A stretch of DNA of 64,000 nt from Clostridia bacterium (GTDB lineage Bacteria > Bacillota > Clostridia > Oscillospirales > Acutalibacteraceae). The notes beneath the pieces are model-generated. The model was not told the DNA's origin, did no database searches, and worked only from the letters and a program-made list of their open reading frames with translations. Below are positions 8,457 through 16,987 of the stretch, piece by piece (the stretch's first letter is position 1; each line of letters opens with the position of its first letter). The DNA lies in contig JAFQSY010000002.1 in NCBI GenBank assembly GCA_017409265.1, positions 1-64,000 of the forward strand, written 5' to 3'. A program made the translations under genes and the position numbers.

Positions 8457-8974
8457 ATCGCCTTCATGGCTGCGGAATATGCTTCTTCGGGCGGATTGTC
8501 GGAGATGCTCATAAAATCAGGATAGTATAAAGCGATGTATTTACCCAGAGTTTGGGAATTTTCAGTCTGATTGATAATTTCTGTTCCCTTTTCAAGCATT
8601 TCGGGGTAAGTTCTGCATCCGCTCTGATAAATGCATCTTGCAAGAAGCTCCGAACGGGCAGAAAAAAGCTCGTCGCATTCTGTGCAAAGACCAAGTGCGG
8701 ATATGGTTTCAAAATCAGCTTCTCCGCTGTTCTCAATGCCGTTTTGCAACTGAAATTCGGATATTGCCCTGCGGGTTGCAAAGTCATAAGTACCGTTTAT
8801 ATTACCGCCGAAAAGTTTTTTCTTTTTGAGTTCACTCTGAATCTGCGCAACTCTTTCTCCGTTGCCGCCAAGCCTGACTGCGCCTGCATTTGCCGAAGAA
8901 ACAATAATCAGCAAAGCAAGATTCACCGCAATCAGAGCAGTAATTTGCCACAGTTTTTTTGTTTTTTTGTCCAT
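8435..8974 (-). CDS. Peptidoglycan-binding protein with degenerate SleB-like domain
   Basis: A 179-residue protein with a membrane anchor or signal at residues 9-29, a PG_binding_1 domain at about 32-95 (LGGNGERVAQIQSELKK, GTYDFATRRAISEFQ), and a C-terminal region (105-178) that follows the layout of the SleB/CwlJ Hydrolase_2 domain: LLARCIY for LARAIY, TEIINQ, and SISDNPPEEAYSAAMKAI for the final helix. The active-site segment expected as GEARGE reads QSGCRT, so the catalytic Glu is missing. It may bind cortex without cutting it. SleB partner YpeB-like protein is encoded at 34.7 kb. GGGAG precedes the ATG. Confidence 0.65.
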   Translation of the reverse strand: MDKKTKKLWQITALIAVNLALLIIVSSANAGAVRLGGNGERVAQIQSELKKKKLFGGNINGTYDFATRRAISEFQLQNGIENSGEADFETISALGLCTECDELFSARSELLARCIYQSGCRTYPEMLEKGTEIINQTENSQTLGKYIALYYPDFMSISDNPPEEAYSAAMKAIKKSLTQ

Positions 8975-9055
8975 TTTTATCAGCTCCCGACTCTTATTTT
9001 TTTAACGTGATTTTGATTTATGACTGATAAAATATTGTGATTTTTTGAAAAGTAT

Positions 9056-9099
9056 GCAAATTTATCTCATTTTTTTCTTTGAGAAAAATCGAAATTTGC
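9056..9099. repeat. AT-rich inverted repeat in the divergent gap
   Basis: GCAAATTT (9056-9063) and AAATTTGC (9092-9099) with inner CTCA/TGAG. It lies in the 259-base gap between divergent genes and could be an operator for either. Apart from this and the promoter at 9172, the gap is plain AT-rich DNA. Confidence 0.4.
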
Positions 9100-9171
9100 A
9101 CTATATGTTGTAATTTTGTAAAAATTAGTGACTATTCAACAATAAAAACTCACCATTAAAGAAAAAAGTTG

Positions 9172-9200
9172 TTGACAAATTTCAAAAATTAGCTTATTAT
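9172..9200 (+). promoter_or_regulatory. Promoter of the SigH-like sigma gene
   Basis: TTGACA, 17-base spacer, TATTAT, ending 34 bases before the GTG start. Confidence 0.78.
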
Positions 9201-9233
9201 TATTGTTAATAGGAATTTGCGAGGTATCTTGAT

Positions 9234-9809
9234 GTGCTGAATCAGCAAAAAAATTTGTCTGATGAAAAATTGGCGGTGCTTGCCGCCTCGGGCGATGATG
9301 AAGCAATGGCTCATCTTATTTCAGCTGTCACCCCGATTGCCAGAGCAAAAGCTTCGGGCTTCGCAAATGCAAGAATTTCAAACGAGGATCTGATGCAGGA
9401 GGGAATGCTTGGATTTCTTGATGCGGTCAAGAGTTTTGACCCGTCAAAGGGTGTTCCGTTCAGGGCTTTTGCCGAAACCTGCATTAATAACAGAATCATT
9501 TCTGCTGTCAGAAAGAATTTCAACAGCAAAAATGCCGCGCTTTCAAATGCGGTTTCTTTTGAAGCAGAAACGGCAGATATTGCGGCGGATTCCGACCCTG
9601 CCGATATTGTTTCGGATAAGTTTGAAACGGAGTATCTTTCAGAGCTTCTGAGCAGCGGACTTTCGGATTTTGAAAAGAAGGTCATCGGCTTAAGACTGCA
9701 AAGCAAAAGCTATGCAGAGATTGCCGAAAAGCTTGGTACCACCGAGAAATCGGTTGATAACGCTTTGCAGAGAATCAAAAGCAAGATGCGCCGGAAACTT
9801 AATAAATAA
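9234..9809 (+). CDS. Sigma-70 family factor, SigH/Spo0H-like
   Basis: A 191-residue sigma factor. Region 2 is at about 25-95 (ISNEDLMQEGMLGFLDAVKSFDP, VPFRAFAETCINNRIISAVRK) and region 4 at about 140-191 (LSDFEKKVIGLRLQSKSYAEIAEKL, KSVDNALQRIKSKMRRKL). The region 2 wording DLMQEG..GF..AV..F is that of SigH/sporulation-type sigma factors rather than ECF. SigH directs early sporulation transcription in related bacteria; this role is inferred. GTG start with GAGGT eight bases upstream. A tRNA-like element and a zinc-ribbon gene follow. Confidence 0.85.
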   Translation: MLNQQKNLSDEKLAVLAASGDDEAMAHLISAVTPIARAKASGFANARISNEDLMQEGMLGFLDAVKSFDPSKGVPFRAFAETCINNRIISAVRKNFNSKNAALSNAVSFEAETADIAADSDPADIVSDKFETEYLSELLSSGLSDFEKKVIGLRLQSKSYAEIAEKLGTTEKSVDNALQRIKSKMRRKLNK

Positions 9810-9826
9810 TACTCCTCAAGGAGTAT
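9809..9826 (+). other. Hairpin directly after the sigma gene
   Basis: ATACTCC TCAA GGAGTAT, a perfect 7-bp stem that starts at the last base of the stop codon. No T tract follows, so it is not a standard terminator. Confidence 0.55.
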
Positions 9827-9832
9827 GTATAT

Positions 9833-9896
9833 GCCCACGTAGCTTAAAGCAGAGCGTTGTTAATCAAAGGTGGCGGTGCGATTCCGCCCACGGGCG
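9833..9896 (+). ncRNA. tRNA-like element with shortened anticodon arm
   Basis: A 64-base tRNA-shaped stretch: acceptor GCCCACG/CACGGGC pairs at 5 of 7 positions, TA, a D arm GCTT/GAGC with a 6-base loop lacking GG, a short arm TTG-TTAAT-CAA in place of the anticodon arm, AGGT, and a perfect T arm GGCGG/CCGCC with loop TGCGATT. No CCA is encoded. A normal anticodon stem of 5 bp and 7-base loop cannot be made. It could be a decayed tRNA-Asn-like gene or a maintained tRNA mimic in the leader of the zinc-ribbon gene. Confidence 0.42.
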
Positions 9897-9929
9897 TAAA
9901 AAATATTTTTTCAAGCGAGGTTAAAAACA

Positions 9930-10208
9930 ATGTACGAAGACAAGACTCTCATCTGTAAGGAATGCGGCGAAGAATTCATCTTCACAGCAGGTGAACAGGA
10001 ATTCTATGCTGAGAAAGGCTTTGTAAATGAGCCCCAGCGCTGCAAGACATGCCGTGACGCACGCAAGAATGCTGCCCGTGGCGAGCGTGAATGGTTTGAG
10101 GCAACATGTGATTCCTGCGGTGGAGTTGCAAAGGTTCCCTTTAAGCCCCGTGAGGACAGACCCGTTTACTGCAGCGAGTGCTTCGCAAAGAAGCAGGAGC
10201 AGGCATAA
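9930..10208 (+). CDS. Double zinc-ribbon protein
   Basis: A 92-residue soluble protein with two Cys4 ribbons: CKECG...CKTCRDARK in the first half (zf_Tbcl type, with the family phrase FTAGEQEFYAEKGFVNEPQRC in part) and CDSCG...CSECF in the second half with FKPREDRPVYC between them. Such proteins are common in Clostridia; function is unknown, nucleic-acid binding is possible. GAGGTT lies nine bases before the ATG. It follows the SigH-like gene and the tRNA-like element and ends at a terminator. Confidence 0.9.
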   Translation: MYEDKTLICKECGEEFIFTAGEQEFYAEKGFVNEPQRCKTCRDARKNAARGEREWFEATCDSCGGVAKVPFKPREDRPVYCSECFAKKQEQA

Positions 10209-10234
10209 GCTCTGACTTTATAACATGCTTAAAG

Positions 10235-10264
10235 AACCCCCTTGGAGTTTTCCAAGGGGGTTTA
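10235..10264. terminator. Terminator of the zinc-ribbon gene
   Basis: AACCCCCTTGG and CCAAGGGGGTT form an 11-bp stem with a 6-base loop. The T tail is short on both sides (TTTAAAC on plus, TTCTTTA on minus), so it may serve both convergent genes. Confidence 0.8.
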
Positions 10265-10281
10265 AACATTTTTCATAGCTT

Positions 10282-11580
10282 TTACGTCTTGCCGACAATC
10301 ATCTTCGAGCCGATTCTGACCTTGATTTGAGGTCTGTTCTTTTTTTGATTTTCTGCGGTTTCAACAAAGCCTGCGCCGTATTTGAAGGCATTCTTGAGGA
10401 CAGTCGTCATTTCTTTGTTTTCGGTAAAATTCTTTGTCGCGAGGGGCTTTGACCATTTTTCGCCGATTATATCGTAGCTGTCAAATGCGAGGTCTGCTTC
10501 GGGAACGCTGCCGCCGAAAATATAAGAGGATTTGAGCCCCGAGCCTTTGTAATCTCCGATAAGCCATGAAATTCCGCAGTCGTTGAGTGCGATAAGTGAA
10601 GAATCAAGATTCTCTTCTGCCCTGATTTTGCAGACGATACAGGGAATGCCGTTGCCTTTGTAAATGTGTACCTGATTGAGAAGAGCATCTGTTTCAAACG
10701 TTGTTCTGAAATGTGAGTAAAAACCGTAAGCAATGTTTGGAAGCTCGTTTTCGTTGGGAAGGGAATCGGGAGTGCCTGCCGCTTCTATAATGATGATGTG
10801 ACGCTCATCAACTGTTCTGATTGCCTTGTAAAGTCTTTTGTAGAACTTGTTTAAGGTGTCGAGCATGCTTTCCCAATCGGCGATTCGGCAAAGGGGTCTG
10901 TTAAGCAGGTCGTATGCAGCGACGGTCGGCTCATCTTTATAGTGGGCGGCAACCTGTGTCCAGAATCTTATGGCTGCATTGCGCGCCTCAAAGCCTTCCT
11001 TACCCGAATCGAAAAGAATGCTTTTATCGTTGCTGCCGCATGCGGAATCCGTATTCTGAAAGCCCGGTGCAGAGAGGAGCTCAAAGATAACGTAAAGCCC
11101 TGCTTTCCTGCATTTTTCAACAAGAACATCAAGTGCGCCAAAATCAATATCGTCTCTGCAGCTTTCTTTTTTGCAAAGATAGCGATAGCGCAGAGGGATT
11201 CTCACGCAGTTTGCGCCGAGCTTTTTGATAAATTTAATGTCAGACGGAGAAATGAAGTTTTCGTAATATTTTTTTACAAGCTGTCTTGCACCGTAGCTGC
11301 CGAAACGGCTTTCGAGCGCATAAAAAACATCATATCCTTTCGGAGAGTTGATATCCGCCTTTGTGAAATAGAATATATCGTCATTGAGGTTTATTCCGCG
11401 CAGCAAAGTTCTTACTCCGTTTTCGGTTATGAAGCCTGCGTTTTCAGTTCGTAGAAAATCCTCGTCGGCAATCGGTTTTGCAGCTGCCGTCGCTTTGATA
11501 AAACCGTAAACCGTCGGGATAGCCGCTGCCGTTGCGCCTGCGGCACAGCCTGCAATCATAATCTTTTCACTGTCTGTCAA
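10282..11580 (-). CDS. GH5-like protein lacking both catalytic Glu residues
   Basis: A 432-residue protein with a short N-terminal hydrophobic segment (8-28) and a TIM-barrel of glycoside hydrolase family 5 kind: LLRGINL, IKFIKKLGANCVRIPLRY, LVEKCRKAGLYVIFELLSAPG, TVAAYDLLNRP. In active enzymes the last motif is NEP with the acid/base Glu; here it is N-R-P (Arg at about 228). The usual nucleophile segment GEFG reads VCKI (Lys at about 318). It is therefore probably a carbohydrate-binding pseudoenzyme or has another activity. The start is TTG, with GGGGGAG eight bases upstream, and overlaps the stop of the vanZ-like gene by 3 bases. Last gene of the topB operon. Confidence 0.75.
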   Translation of the reverse strand: MTDSEKIMIAGCAAGATAAAIPTVYGFIKATAAAKPIADEDFLRTENAGFITENGVRTLLRGINLNDDIFYFTKADINSPKGYDVFYALESRFGSYGARQLVKKYYENFISPSDIKFIKKLGANCVRIPLRYRYLCKKESCRDDIDFGALDVLVEKCRKAGLYVIFELLSAPGFQNTDSACGSNDKSILFDSGKEGFEARNAAIRFWTQVAAHYKDEPTVAAYDLLNRPLCRIADWESMLDTLNKFYKRLYKAIRTVDERHIIIIEAAGTPDSLPNENELPNIAYGFYSHFRTTFETDALLNQVHIYKGNGIPCIVCKIRAEENLDSSLIALNDCGISWLIGDYKGSGLKSSYIFGGSVPEADLAFDSYDIIGEKWSKPLATKNFTENKEMTTVLKNAFKYGAGFVETAENQKKNRPQIKVRIGSKMIVGKT

Positions 11581-11999
11581 CGAAATCTCCCCCTTTTAAT
11601 AAAAATCAAAATGCAAATAACTGCAATTCCGCATGCCGCTCCGAGAGAATCGACAAGCCAATCGGAGAATGTGCATGCACGTCCTTCAACAAAAAGCTGA
11701 TGAATTTCGTCCGTTGCGGCGTATGCAGATGTAACGGCAAAGGAAACATACGGTTTTATACAGCCGAAAGTCTGATAAAGAGCATTGAAAACCAGAACGG
11801 AAAGCCCCGTAAATTCAAGGAAATGGGCTGCCGTGCGAAGAAACGCTTCGCTGACGGGAAGCTTAAGAAGCTGCCACAGCCAACCGCTGGTGTCGCTCGA
11901 TTCATTGCCGTTTTGCGCTGAAAGGAAAAAGATAGCTCCCATACAAGCAAGTACGGCTGCCCATGAAATTATTATAAAAAAATATTTCTTCTTCATCAT
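11577..11999 (-). CDS. VanZ-like membrane protein
   Basis: A 140-residue protein with four membrane helices and the VanZ motifs FFLSAQNG.ES, RTAAHFLEFTGLSVL, and YAATDEIHQLFVEGR.CTFSDWLVDSLGA. The family is linked to teicoplanin resistance in one case, but most members are of unknown role. The start overlaps the stop of the peptide-binding lipoprotein by one base (TGATG), so translation is probably coupled. Confidence 0.9.
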   Translation of the reverse strand: MMKKKYFFIIISWAAVLACMGAIFFLSAQNGNESSDTSGWLWQLLKLPVSEAFLRTAAHFLEFTGLSVLVFNALYQTFGCIKPYVSFAVTSAYAATDEIHQLFVEGRACTFSDWLVDSLGAACGIAVICILIFIKRGRFR

Positions 12000-13621
12000 C
12001 AGTCAAACCTCTTTGTGCCGATGAAGCTTATGCTGCTTTCAGAATCGAAAACCGCAATTCCTTCGATATCCTCTGCTGTAACAAAGCTGCTTGAGCGTGA
12101 GTAGAGGGGATAACATATGCCCTGCTGAAGAATATAGTTTTCCGCTGTGTAGCATCCGCCGAGAAGTTCGTTGTCGCTTTCAACGGACATAAGACGGTCA
12201 ATAATCGTTCCGTAATCAGCGCCTGCGAAGCGGAAGATTCCGCCGCTCTTGAATGATGCGAGAAAGTCAACAGCGCTGCTGTAAGGCGATTCGGTGCCTG
12301 TGAGAGCAATCTGATAATTGCCGCTGCCGACGGCGGCGCGAATTTCGGAAGGAGTTTTATTTTCTATTGTTATGCCGAGATTAACACCCATTGTTTTCTG
12401 CCATATCTGGAGCTGGTTACGTACGGCAGAGTCAAGCCACTCGGGGCAGAGAACGGTAAGCTGAACCTTATCTTTCCCAAGCTCGGAAACAGCTTTTTTC
12501 CAATTAATTAAAGCTATTGACGTATCAAAGCCGATTTTTGGAGTCTGACCCGTGACAGCCTCGCGGTAGTTAAGGCTGCCTGCCGAACAGTTCTTCGGAA
12601 CAAATCCGTCCGTAAGCTCTGCGTTTTCGGGTGCCGATGCAAAAAGACTGCGGTCAATCGAGCTGCAAAGAGCAATACGCAGATTTGCATTCTGAAGATA
12701 TTCGTCGGAGCAATTAAAGAAAAATCCGAAAACAGAGTTGGGATTGCTTTTTGCAATTATTGAGTTTTGCGGAATCGGCGAATCGGGGTGCATGAACGCC
12801 GCGCTGATATTTCCCGCTGATATTTCATCGCCTATGGTTTCGGCATTGAAGTCAAAACCGAAGTTGATGAGAGAAGGGATAACCTCCTGCTCACCTGCAT
12901 AATAATTGTTTCTTCTGATGGTGAGGGTTGTTTCGGAATCCCACGAGCTGATATAAAACGGGCCGTTACAAAGTATGTGTTTATGGCTCAAGCCGTAACG
13001 TCCGCCCGTTGCGTTGAAAAATTCTTCATTGCAGGGCATGAAAACGCTTTCGGTGAGTCTTTCAAGAAAATCGGGGCAAGCCTCGGTGAGTTTTATAACC
13101 AAAGTGTTATTGTCGGCTGCAGTCACTCCGAGAGTTGAAATGTCCGCATTTCCTGCGTGGATTTCTGCTGCATTCTTTATGATGAAAAGGCGGTGAGCGC
13201 TCGGTGATTTTGTTTCGGGAGAAACAGCACGCTTAATTGCAAAAACAAAATCGTTTGCAGTTACTTTTTCGCTTGAGAATTTGTTATAAAAATCTTCACC
13301 GAACTCACTTTTTACCGCAGTCGGACAATACCATTCCGTGTCGGGCTTAAGATTGAAGGTGTAAGTGAGATTATCTGGAGAAATGCTCCAGGATTCGGCA
13401 ATTCCCGAGATTATCTCACCCTCTGCCGAGCGGCGGACAAGTCCCTCAAACGCGTTGCCGATTATAACGTGCGCCTCGGTTTCGCCTGCATACTGCGGGT
13501 CAAGGGTTGAGGGGGATTTTGAGAGGGAATAATAGATTGCTCCGTTATCACCTCTGCCCGAGCATGAAGCAAGGGACAGAAGCATAATAAGAGCAAGAGC
13601 TAAAGAAAGAAAACGTCTCAT
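11999..13621 (-). CDS. Peptide ABC transporter substrate-binding lipoprotein (SBP_bac_5)
   Basis: A 540-residue lipoprotein with lipobox LASC at about residues 19-22, then a family 5 solute-binding domain: LDPQYAGETEAHVIIGNAFEGL, IAESWSISPDNLTYTFNLK, VTANDFVFAIKRAVSP, GPFYISSWDSE. Family members bind oligopeptides for uptake or signalling. ATG at 13621 has GGAGG seven bases upstream; its ATGA overlaps the topB stop by 4 bases. No permease or ATPase genes are adjacent, so it is an orphan binding protein that would need a remote transporter. Confidence 0.9.
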   Translation of the reverse strand: MRRFLSLALALIMLLSLASCSGRGDNGAIYYSLSKSPSTLDPQYAGETEAHVIIGNAFEGLVRRSAEGEIISGIAESWSISPDNLTYTFNLKPDTEWYCPTAVKSEFGEDFYNKFSSEKVTANDFVFAIKRAVSPETKSPSAHRLFIIKNAAEIHAGNADISTLGVTAADNNTLVIKLTEACPDFLERLTESVFMPCNEEFFNATGGRYGLSHKHILCNGPFYISSWDSETTLTIRRNNYYAGEQEVIPSLINFGFDFNAETIGDEISAGNISAAFMHPDSPIPQNSIIAKSNPNSVFGFFFNCSDEYLQNANLRIALCSSIDRSLFASAPENAELTDGFVPKNCSAGSLNYREAVTGQTPKIGFDTSIALINWKKAVSELGKDKVQLTVLCPEWLDSAVRNQLQIWQKTMGVNLGITIENKTPSEIRAAVGSGNYQIALTGTESPYSSAVDFLASFKSGGIFRFAGADYGTIIDRLMSVESDNELLGGCYTAENYILQQGICYPLYSRSSSFVTAEDIEGIAVFDSESSISFIGTKRFD

Positions 13622-15795
13622 TTGTTTTCCTCCATCCATTTTGCAAGCTGGTCAGCAAGCGGATTGCTGGCTGTTTTTTGCTTTGCCTGCTGCTGCATAT
13701 AGTGAGCAACGTCGCGTTTGCCTGCGCCCGAGCTTTCTTTCCTTTTTTCAAAGTCGGAGAGTTTCTCTCTGTATCCGCAGACACAGAAGAATGTTTTTTT
13801 GTCGCCTTCGCCCCTCATTTCAAGCTTTTTATGGCATTCGGGGCATCGTGCGTTTGTGATAACGGTTATGCTCTTGCGGTAGCCGCATTCTCTGTCCTGA
13901 CAGACAAGCATTTTACCCTTTTTGCCGTTGACCTCGAGCAGATATTTCCCGCATTCGGGGCAGGGCTCTCGGGTCATGTTATCATGCTTATATTTTGAAT
14001 CGCTTGATTTTACGGAGCTTACAAGCGAACGGGTATAGTCGCGCATTTCGGAGATGAATTTTTTGCTGTCTGCGCTGCCTTTTGCAATCATTGAAAGACG
14101 CTGTTCCCATCTTGCGGTCAGTTCAGCCGACTTAAGGTCGGACGGAACGATATCAATGAGCTGCTTACCTTTTGATGTGGGGAAGATTTCTTTTCCTCTG
14201 CGTTCAACACAGAACGAATCAAAGAGTTTTTCAATTATATCCGCTCTTGTTGCGGGAGTGCCGAGTCCGCCTGATGTTTTGAGAGCATCCTTAAGAGAAC
14301 CATCATCAACCTGACCCGTCGGATTTTCCATTGCGGAAAGAAGGGTTGCTTCGGTATATCTTGACGGTGGTGAGGTCTTGCCTGCACAAAGACGAACGCC
14401 TCTCGGGAATACGGGAGCACCCTGTGAAAGCGCGGGAAGCTGTTGGGATGCAATATCGTCATCGCCGTCATCCTCATCTGAAAGCGAAGAATCATAAAGA
14501 GCCTTCCAGCCTGCGGATTTGATTGCCTGACCTTTAGTGTAGAATTTATGGTTGCCGATAGTTATTGTGACCTGCATTTCGTCATATTCAAACGGTGCGC
14601 TCAAAACTGCTATAAAGCGGCGCACAACAAGGTCATAGATATGGCGCTCTTCCCTTGTGAGCTTGTTGAGGTCAACATACTGCTCGGTGGGAATTATTGC
14701 GTGATGGTCGGTAACCTTTGAGTCGTTGACAATGTATTTTGTCTGGATAGGCTTTGCACGGAGAACTGTGTTTGCAAAATCTTTGTAAGGTCCGACGGCA
14801 ATTGCACGCAGACGTTCGGGGAGAGTTGCAGCAACATCTTTGGTAATATATCTTGAATCCGTTCTCGGGTAGGTGAGAAGCTTGTGGTTTTCATAAAGGC
14901 TCTGCATGAGCGAGAGAGTCTGTTTTGCGGAATAACCGTATTTTTTGTTGGCATCTCTCTGGAGCTCCGTTAAATCATAGGCTGCGGGAGGAGCTTTGAA
15001 TTTATAGACCTTTTTAACCTCGGAGAGAGTTCCTCTTTTGCCCTTGACGTCGTCTGCAACTGCCTGCGCTGCTGCGGCATCAAAAAATCTTGCCTGATTG
15101 CGCTTGTCTTTATATATAGCCGAAAATCCGTCAAAATCAGCCTTGACGGTAAAATAATCCTTGGGTCTGAATTTGAGAATTTCTTCTTCGCGTTTAACAA
15201 TCATTGCCAGGGTGGGTGTCTGGACTCTGCCTGCCGAAAGCTGTGCATTGTGTTTGCAGGTAAGCGCACGGCTGACGTTAAGACCGATGAGCCAGTCTGC
15301 CTCTGCTCTGCACTGCGCGCTGCGGTAGAGATTATCATACTGTGAGGCAGGTTTGAGTGAAGCAAATCCCTCACGGATTGCCTTATCTGTCTGCGAGGAA
15401 ATCCAAAGGCGGAGCATGGGTTTTCTGCAGTTTGCTTTCTGAATAATCCATCGTGCAACAAGCTCACCCTCACGGCCTGCGTCGGTTGCGATAACAACCT
15501 TATCAACCTCGGATGAGCCAAGAAGCGAGCTGACGGCCTTGAATTGTTTAGAGGTCTGACCGATAACAACAAGCTTCATTCTTTCGGGCAGCATGGGCAA
15601 ATCCTCCATGCACCAGGTTTTGTATTTATTGTCATAGGCTTCGGGGTCTGCGAGAGTGACAAGATGTCCCAAAGCCCAGGTAATGATATATTTATCGCCG
15701 ATAATGCAGCCGTTACCGTTCTTTTTGCAGCCGAGGACACGGGCAATGTCTCTTGCAACGGAAGGCTTCTCGGTTAAAACGAGAGTTTTTGCCAA
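13618..15795 (-). CDS. topB: DNA topoisomerase III
   Basis: A 725-residue type IA topoisomerase. The Toprim domain is at the N terminus (LVLTEKPSVARDIA, VIATDAGREGELVARWI), the catalytic Tyr is in TYPRTDSRY at about residue 316, and the region GGLGTPATRADIIEKL is present. Two C-terminal Cys4 zinc ribbons follow (CPECGKY...CQDRECGY and CPECHKK...CVCGY). It relaxes and decatenates DNA. The TTG at 15795 is chosen because AGGAG lies seven bases upstream; the longer ATG frame would contain that site. First gene of a four-gene overlapping operon. This form is often linked with mobile elements, but nothing here shows that. Confidence 0.94.
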   Translation of the reverse strand: MAKTLVLTEKPSVARDIARVLGCKKNGNGCIIGDKYIITWALGHLVTLADPEAYDNKYKTWCMEDLPMLPERMKLVVIGQTSKQFKAVSSLLGSSEVDKVVIATDAGREGELVARWIIQKANCRKPMLRLWISSQTDKAIREGFASLKPASQYDNLYRSAQCRAEADWLIGLNVSRALTCKHNAQLSAGRVQTPTLAMIVKREEEILKFRPKDYFTVKADFDGFSAIYKDKRNQARFFDAAAAQAVADDVKGKRGTLSEVKKVYKFKAPPAAYDLTELQRDANKKYGYSAKQTLSLMQSLYENHKLLTYPRTDSRYITKDVAATLPERLRAIAVGPYKDFANTVLRAKPIQTKYIVNDSKVTDHHAIIPTEQYVDLNKLTREERHIYDLVVRRFIAVLSAPFEYDEMQVTITIGNHKFYTKGQAIKSAGWKALYDSSLSDEDDGDDDIASQQLPALSQGAPVFPRGVRLCAGKTSPPSRYTEATLLSAMENPTGQVDDGSLKDALKTSGGLGTPATRADIIEKLFDSFCVERRGKEIFPTSKGKQLIDIVPSDLKSAELTARWEQRLSMIAKGSADSKKFISEMRDYTRSLVSSVKSSDSKYKHDNMTREPCPECGKYLLEVNGKKGKMLVCQDRECGYRKSITVITNARCPECHKKLEMRGEGDKKTFFCVCGYREKLSDFEKRKESSGAGKRDVAHYMQQQAKQKTASNPLADQLAKWMEENK

Positions 15796-15902
15796 AAAAC
15801 TCACTCCTATCATTTCTATAATATTCCAATATATATGATATCAAAAACAATATAATTATATTTTCCGATTTAGAAATATAAATAATTTTAATAAATAAAA
15901 TA

Positions 15903-15925
15903 AGGAGCACCCAAAGGATGCTCCT
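15903..15925 (-). terminator. Terminator of the DUF4349 gene
   Basis: AGGAGCA/TGCTCCT stem with a 9-base loop, followed on the minus strand by TTATTTTATTT. The AT-rich bases 15815-15900 must hold the topB promoter, but I cannot choose one with confidence. Confidence 0.7.
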
Positions 15926-15939
15926 GCACGATTCAAGGA

Positions 15940-16848
15940 TTATTTGCTCCTGCGCTTTTTGATGAGTTTTCTGACAACAAGAATTGCAACAACGATAACA
16001 GCAACAACGGGAAGGATAATCGGAAGTCCGCCAACGAAGTTAACAACAAAATCGCTTATCCATTCGCCTAAATCCTCAAGGTTGTCAAGGAAGGTGTTTT
16101 TGATTCTTGTACCGATTGTCGGCTTTTCCTCGGTAACACGTTCAACCTCGTTGATATCAAGAGTAACCGTGCTGTAACCGATTCTGTTTTCAAGCACTCT
16201 CATCTGTGCCGTATAGGTTTCTATCTGATAATTGACCTCCGAAAGCCTTTCCTGAATTGAAAGCACATCTTCAAGAGATTCTGCTTTTTCAAGAAGCCCC
16301 GAAAGAGTTGTTCTTTCTGTTTTATAAGCATTTATGCGGCTTTCAAGGTCAACGTAATCGAGTGTTACGTTCTTCTGATTTTCGGTTTTACGGACTATCT
16401 TTCCCTTTTCTTCTGCGCCTGCAAGGAAAGCATCAAGCTTATCGGCAGGAATACGCACGGTATATGTTGAACTTCTGTTGGAGTTTGAGGAATAATAGCT
16501 GCCCATATGATTGGTTGAATTTTCAATATAGCCACCAAGTGAGGTAACGTTTGAGGTAAGAGCAGCGATATATGCCTCGTATTCCTTCGTCTGGATTGAC
16601 AAATCAACGGTTTTGATTATTTTTTCTTCTGTTGTTTCCTGCGATTGAGGTGCTTCTCCGGATTCAGACTGGTCAGCGGTATATTTGAAGTCACCGCCGA
16701 TATCGGTATCTGCGGAATAGAGTTCAATGCTGTCCTCAACAGCAGCAAAATCCGATTCATTTGCCGCAAGGTCTGATTTCGATGCACCGCAGGCAGCAAA
16801 TGAGAGGACAAAGAGCAGGCAGAGAATAATTGCAAACAGTTTTTTCAT
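15940..16848 (-). CDS. DUF4349 lipoprotein
   Basis: A 302-residue lipoprotein (lipobox FAAC at about 18-21) with the DUF4349 layout: an N-terminal beta part (IIKTVDLSIQTKEYEAYIAAL), a long coiled-coil centre (VDLESRINAYKTERTTLSGLL, SIQERLSEVNYQIETY), then IGYSTVTLDI, and a C-terminal membrane helix at about 275-293 followed by KKRRSK. It is anchored at both ends. Function unknown. ATG at 16848 is chosen over the in-frame GTG at 16857 because AAGG is eight bases before it. Confidence 0.85.
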   Translation of the reverse strand: MKKLFAIILCLLFVLSFAACGASKSDLAANESDFAAVEDSIELYSADTDIGGDFKYTADQSESGEAPQSQETTEEKIIKTVDLSIQTKEYEAYIAALTSNVTSLGGYIENSTNHMGSYYSSNSNRSSTYTVRIPADKLDAFLAGAEEKGKIVRKTENQKNVTLDYVDLESRINAYKTERTTLSGLLEKAESLEDVLSIQERLSEVNYQIETYTAQMRVLENRIGYSTVTLDINEVERVTEEKPTIGTRIKNTFLDNLEDLGEWISDFVVNFVGGLPIILPVVAVIVVAILVVRKLIKKRRSK

Positions 16849-16987
16849 TTTAATCACCTTTCTTTTTGACTGTTTTTAAAAATGTTGTATACTTTTTGAA
16901 TAAATGTTAATTTTCTTCAAAGTCATTGACATTTATCCGATTTTGTGGCACTAATATATATAGAAAAGAAATTTGGAGGTGTCCTCT

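Noticed and set aside
9712-9924. Open frame across the end of the SigH-like gene and the tRNA-like element
   Set aside because: It overlaps the sigma gene in another frame, has no ribosome site and reads through two RNA structures.
16926-16957. TTGACA...TAATAT as a promoter of the lipoprotein gene at 16988
   Set aside because: The spacer would be 20 bases, outside the normal range.
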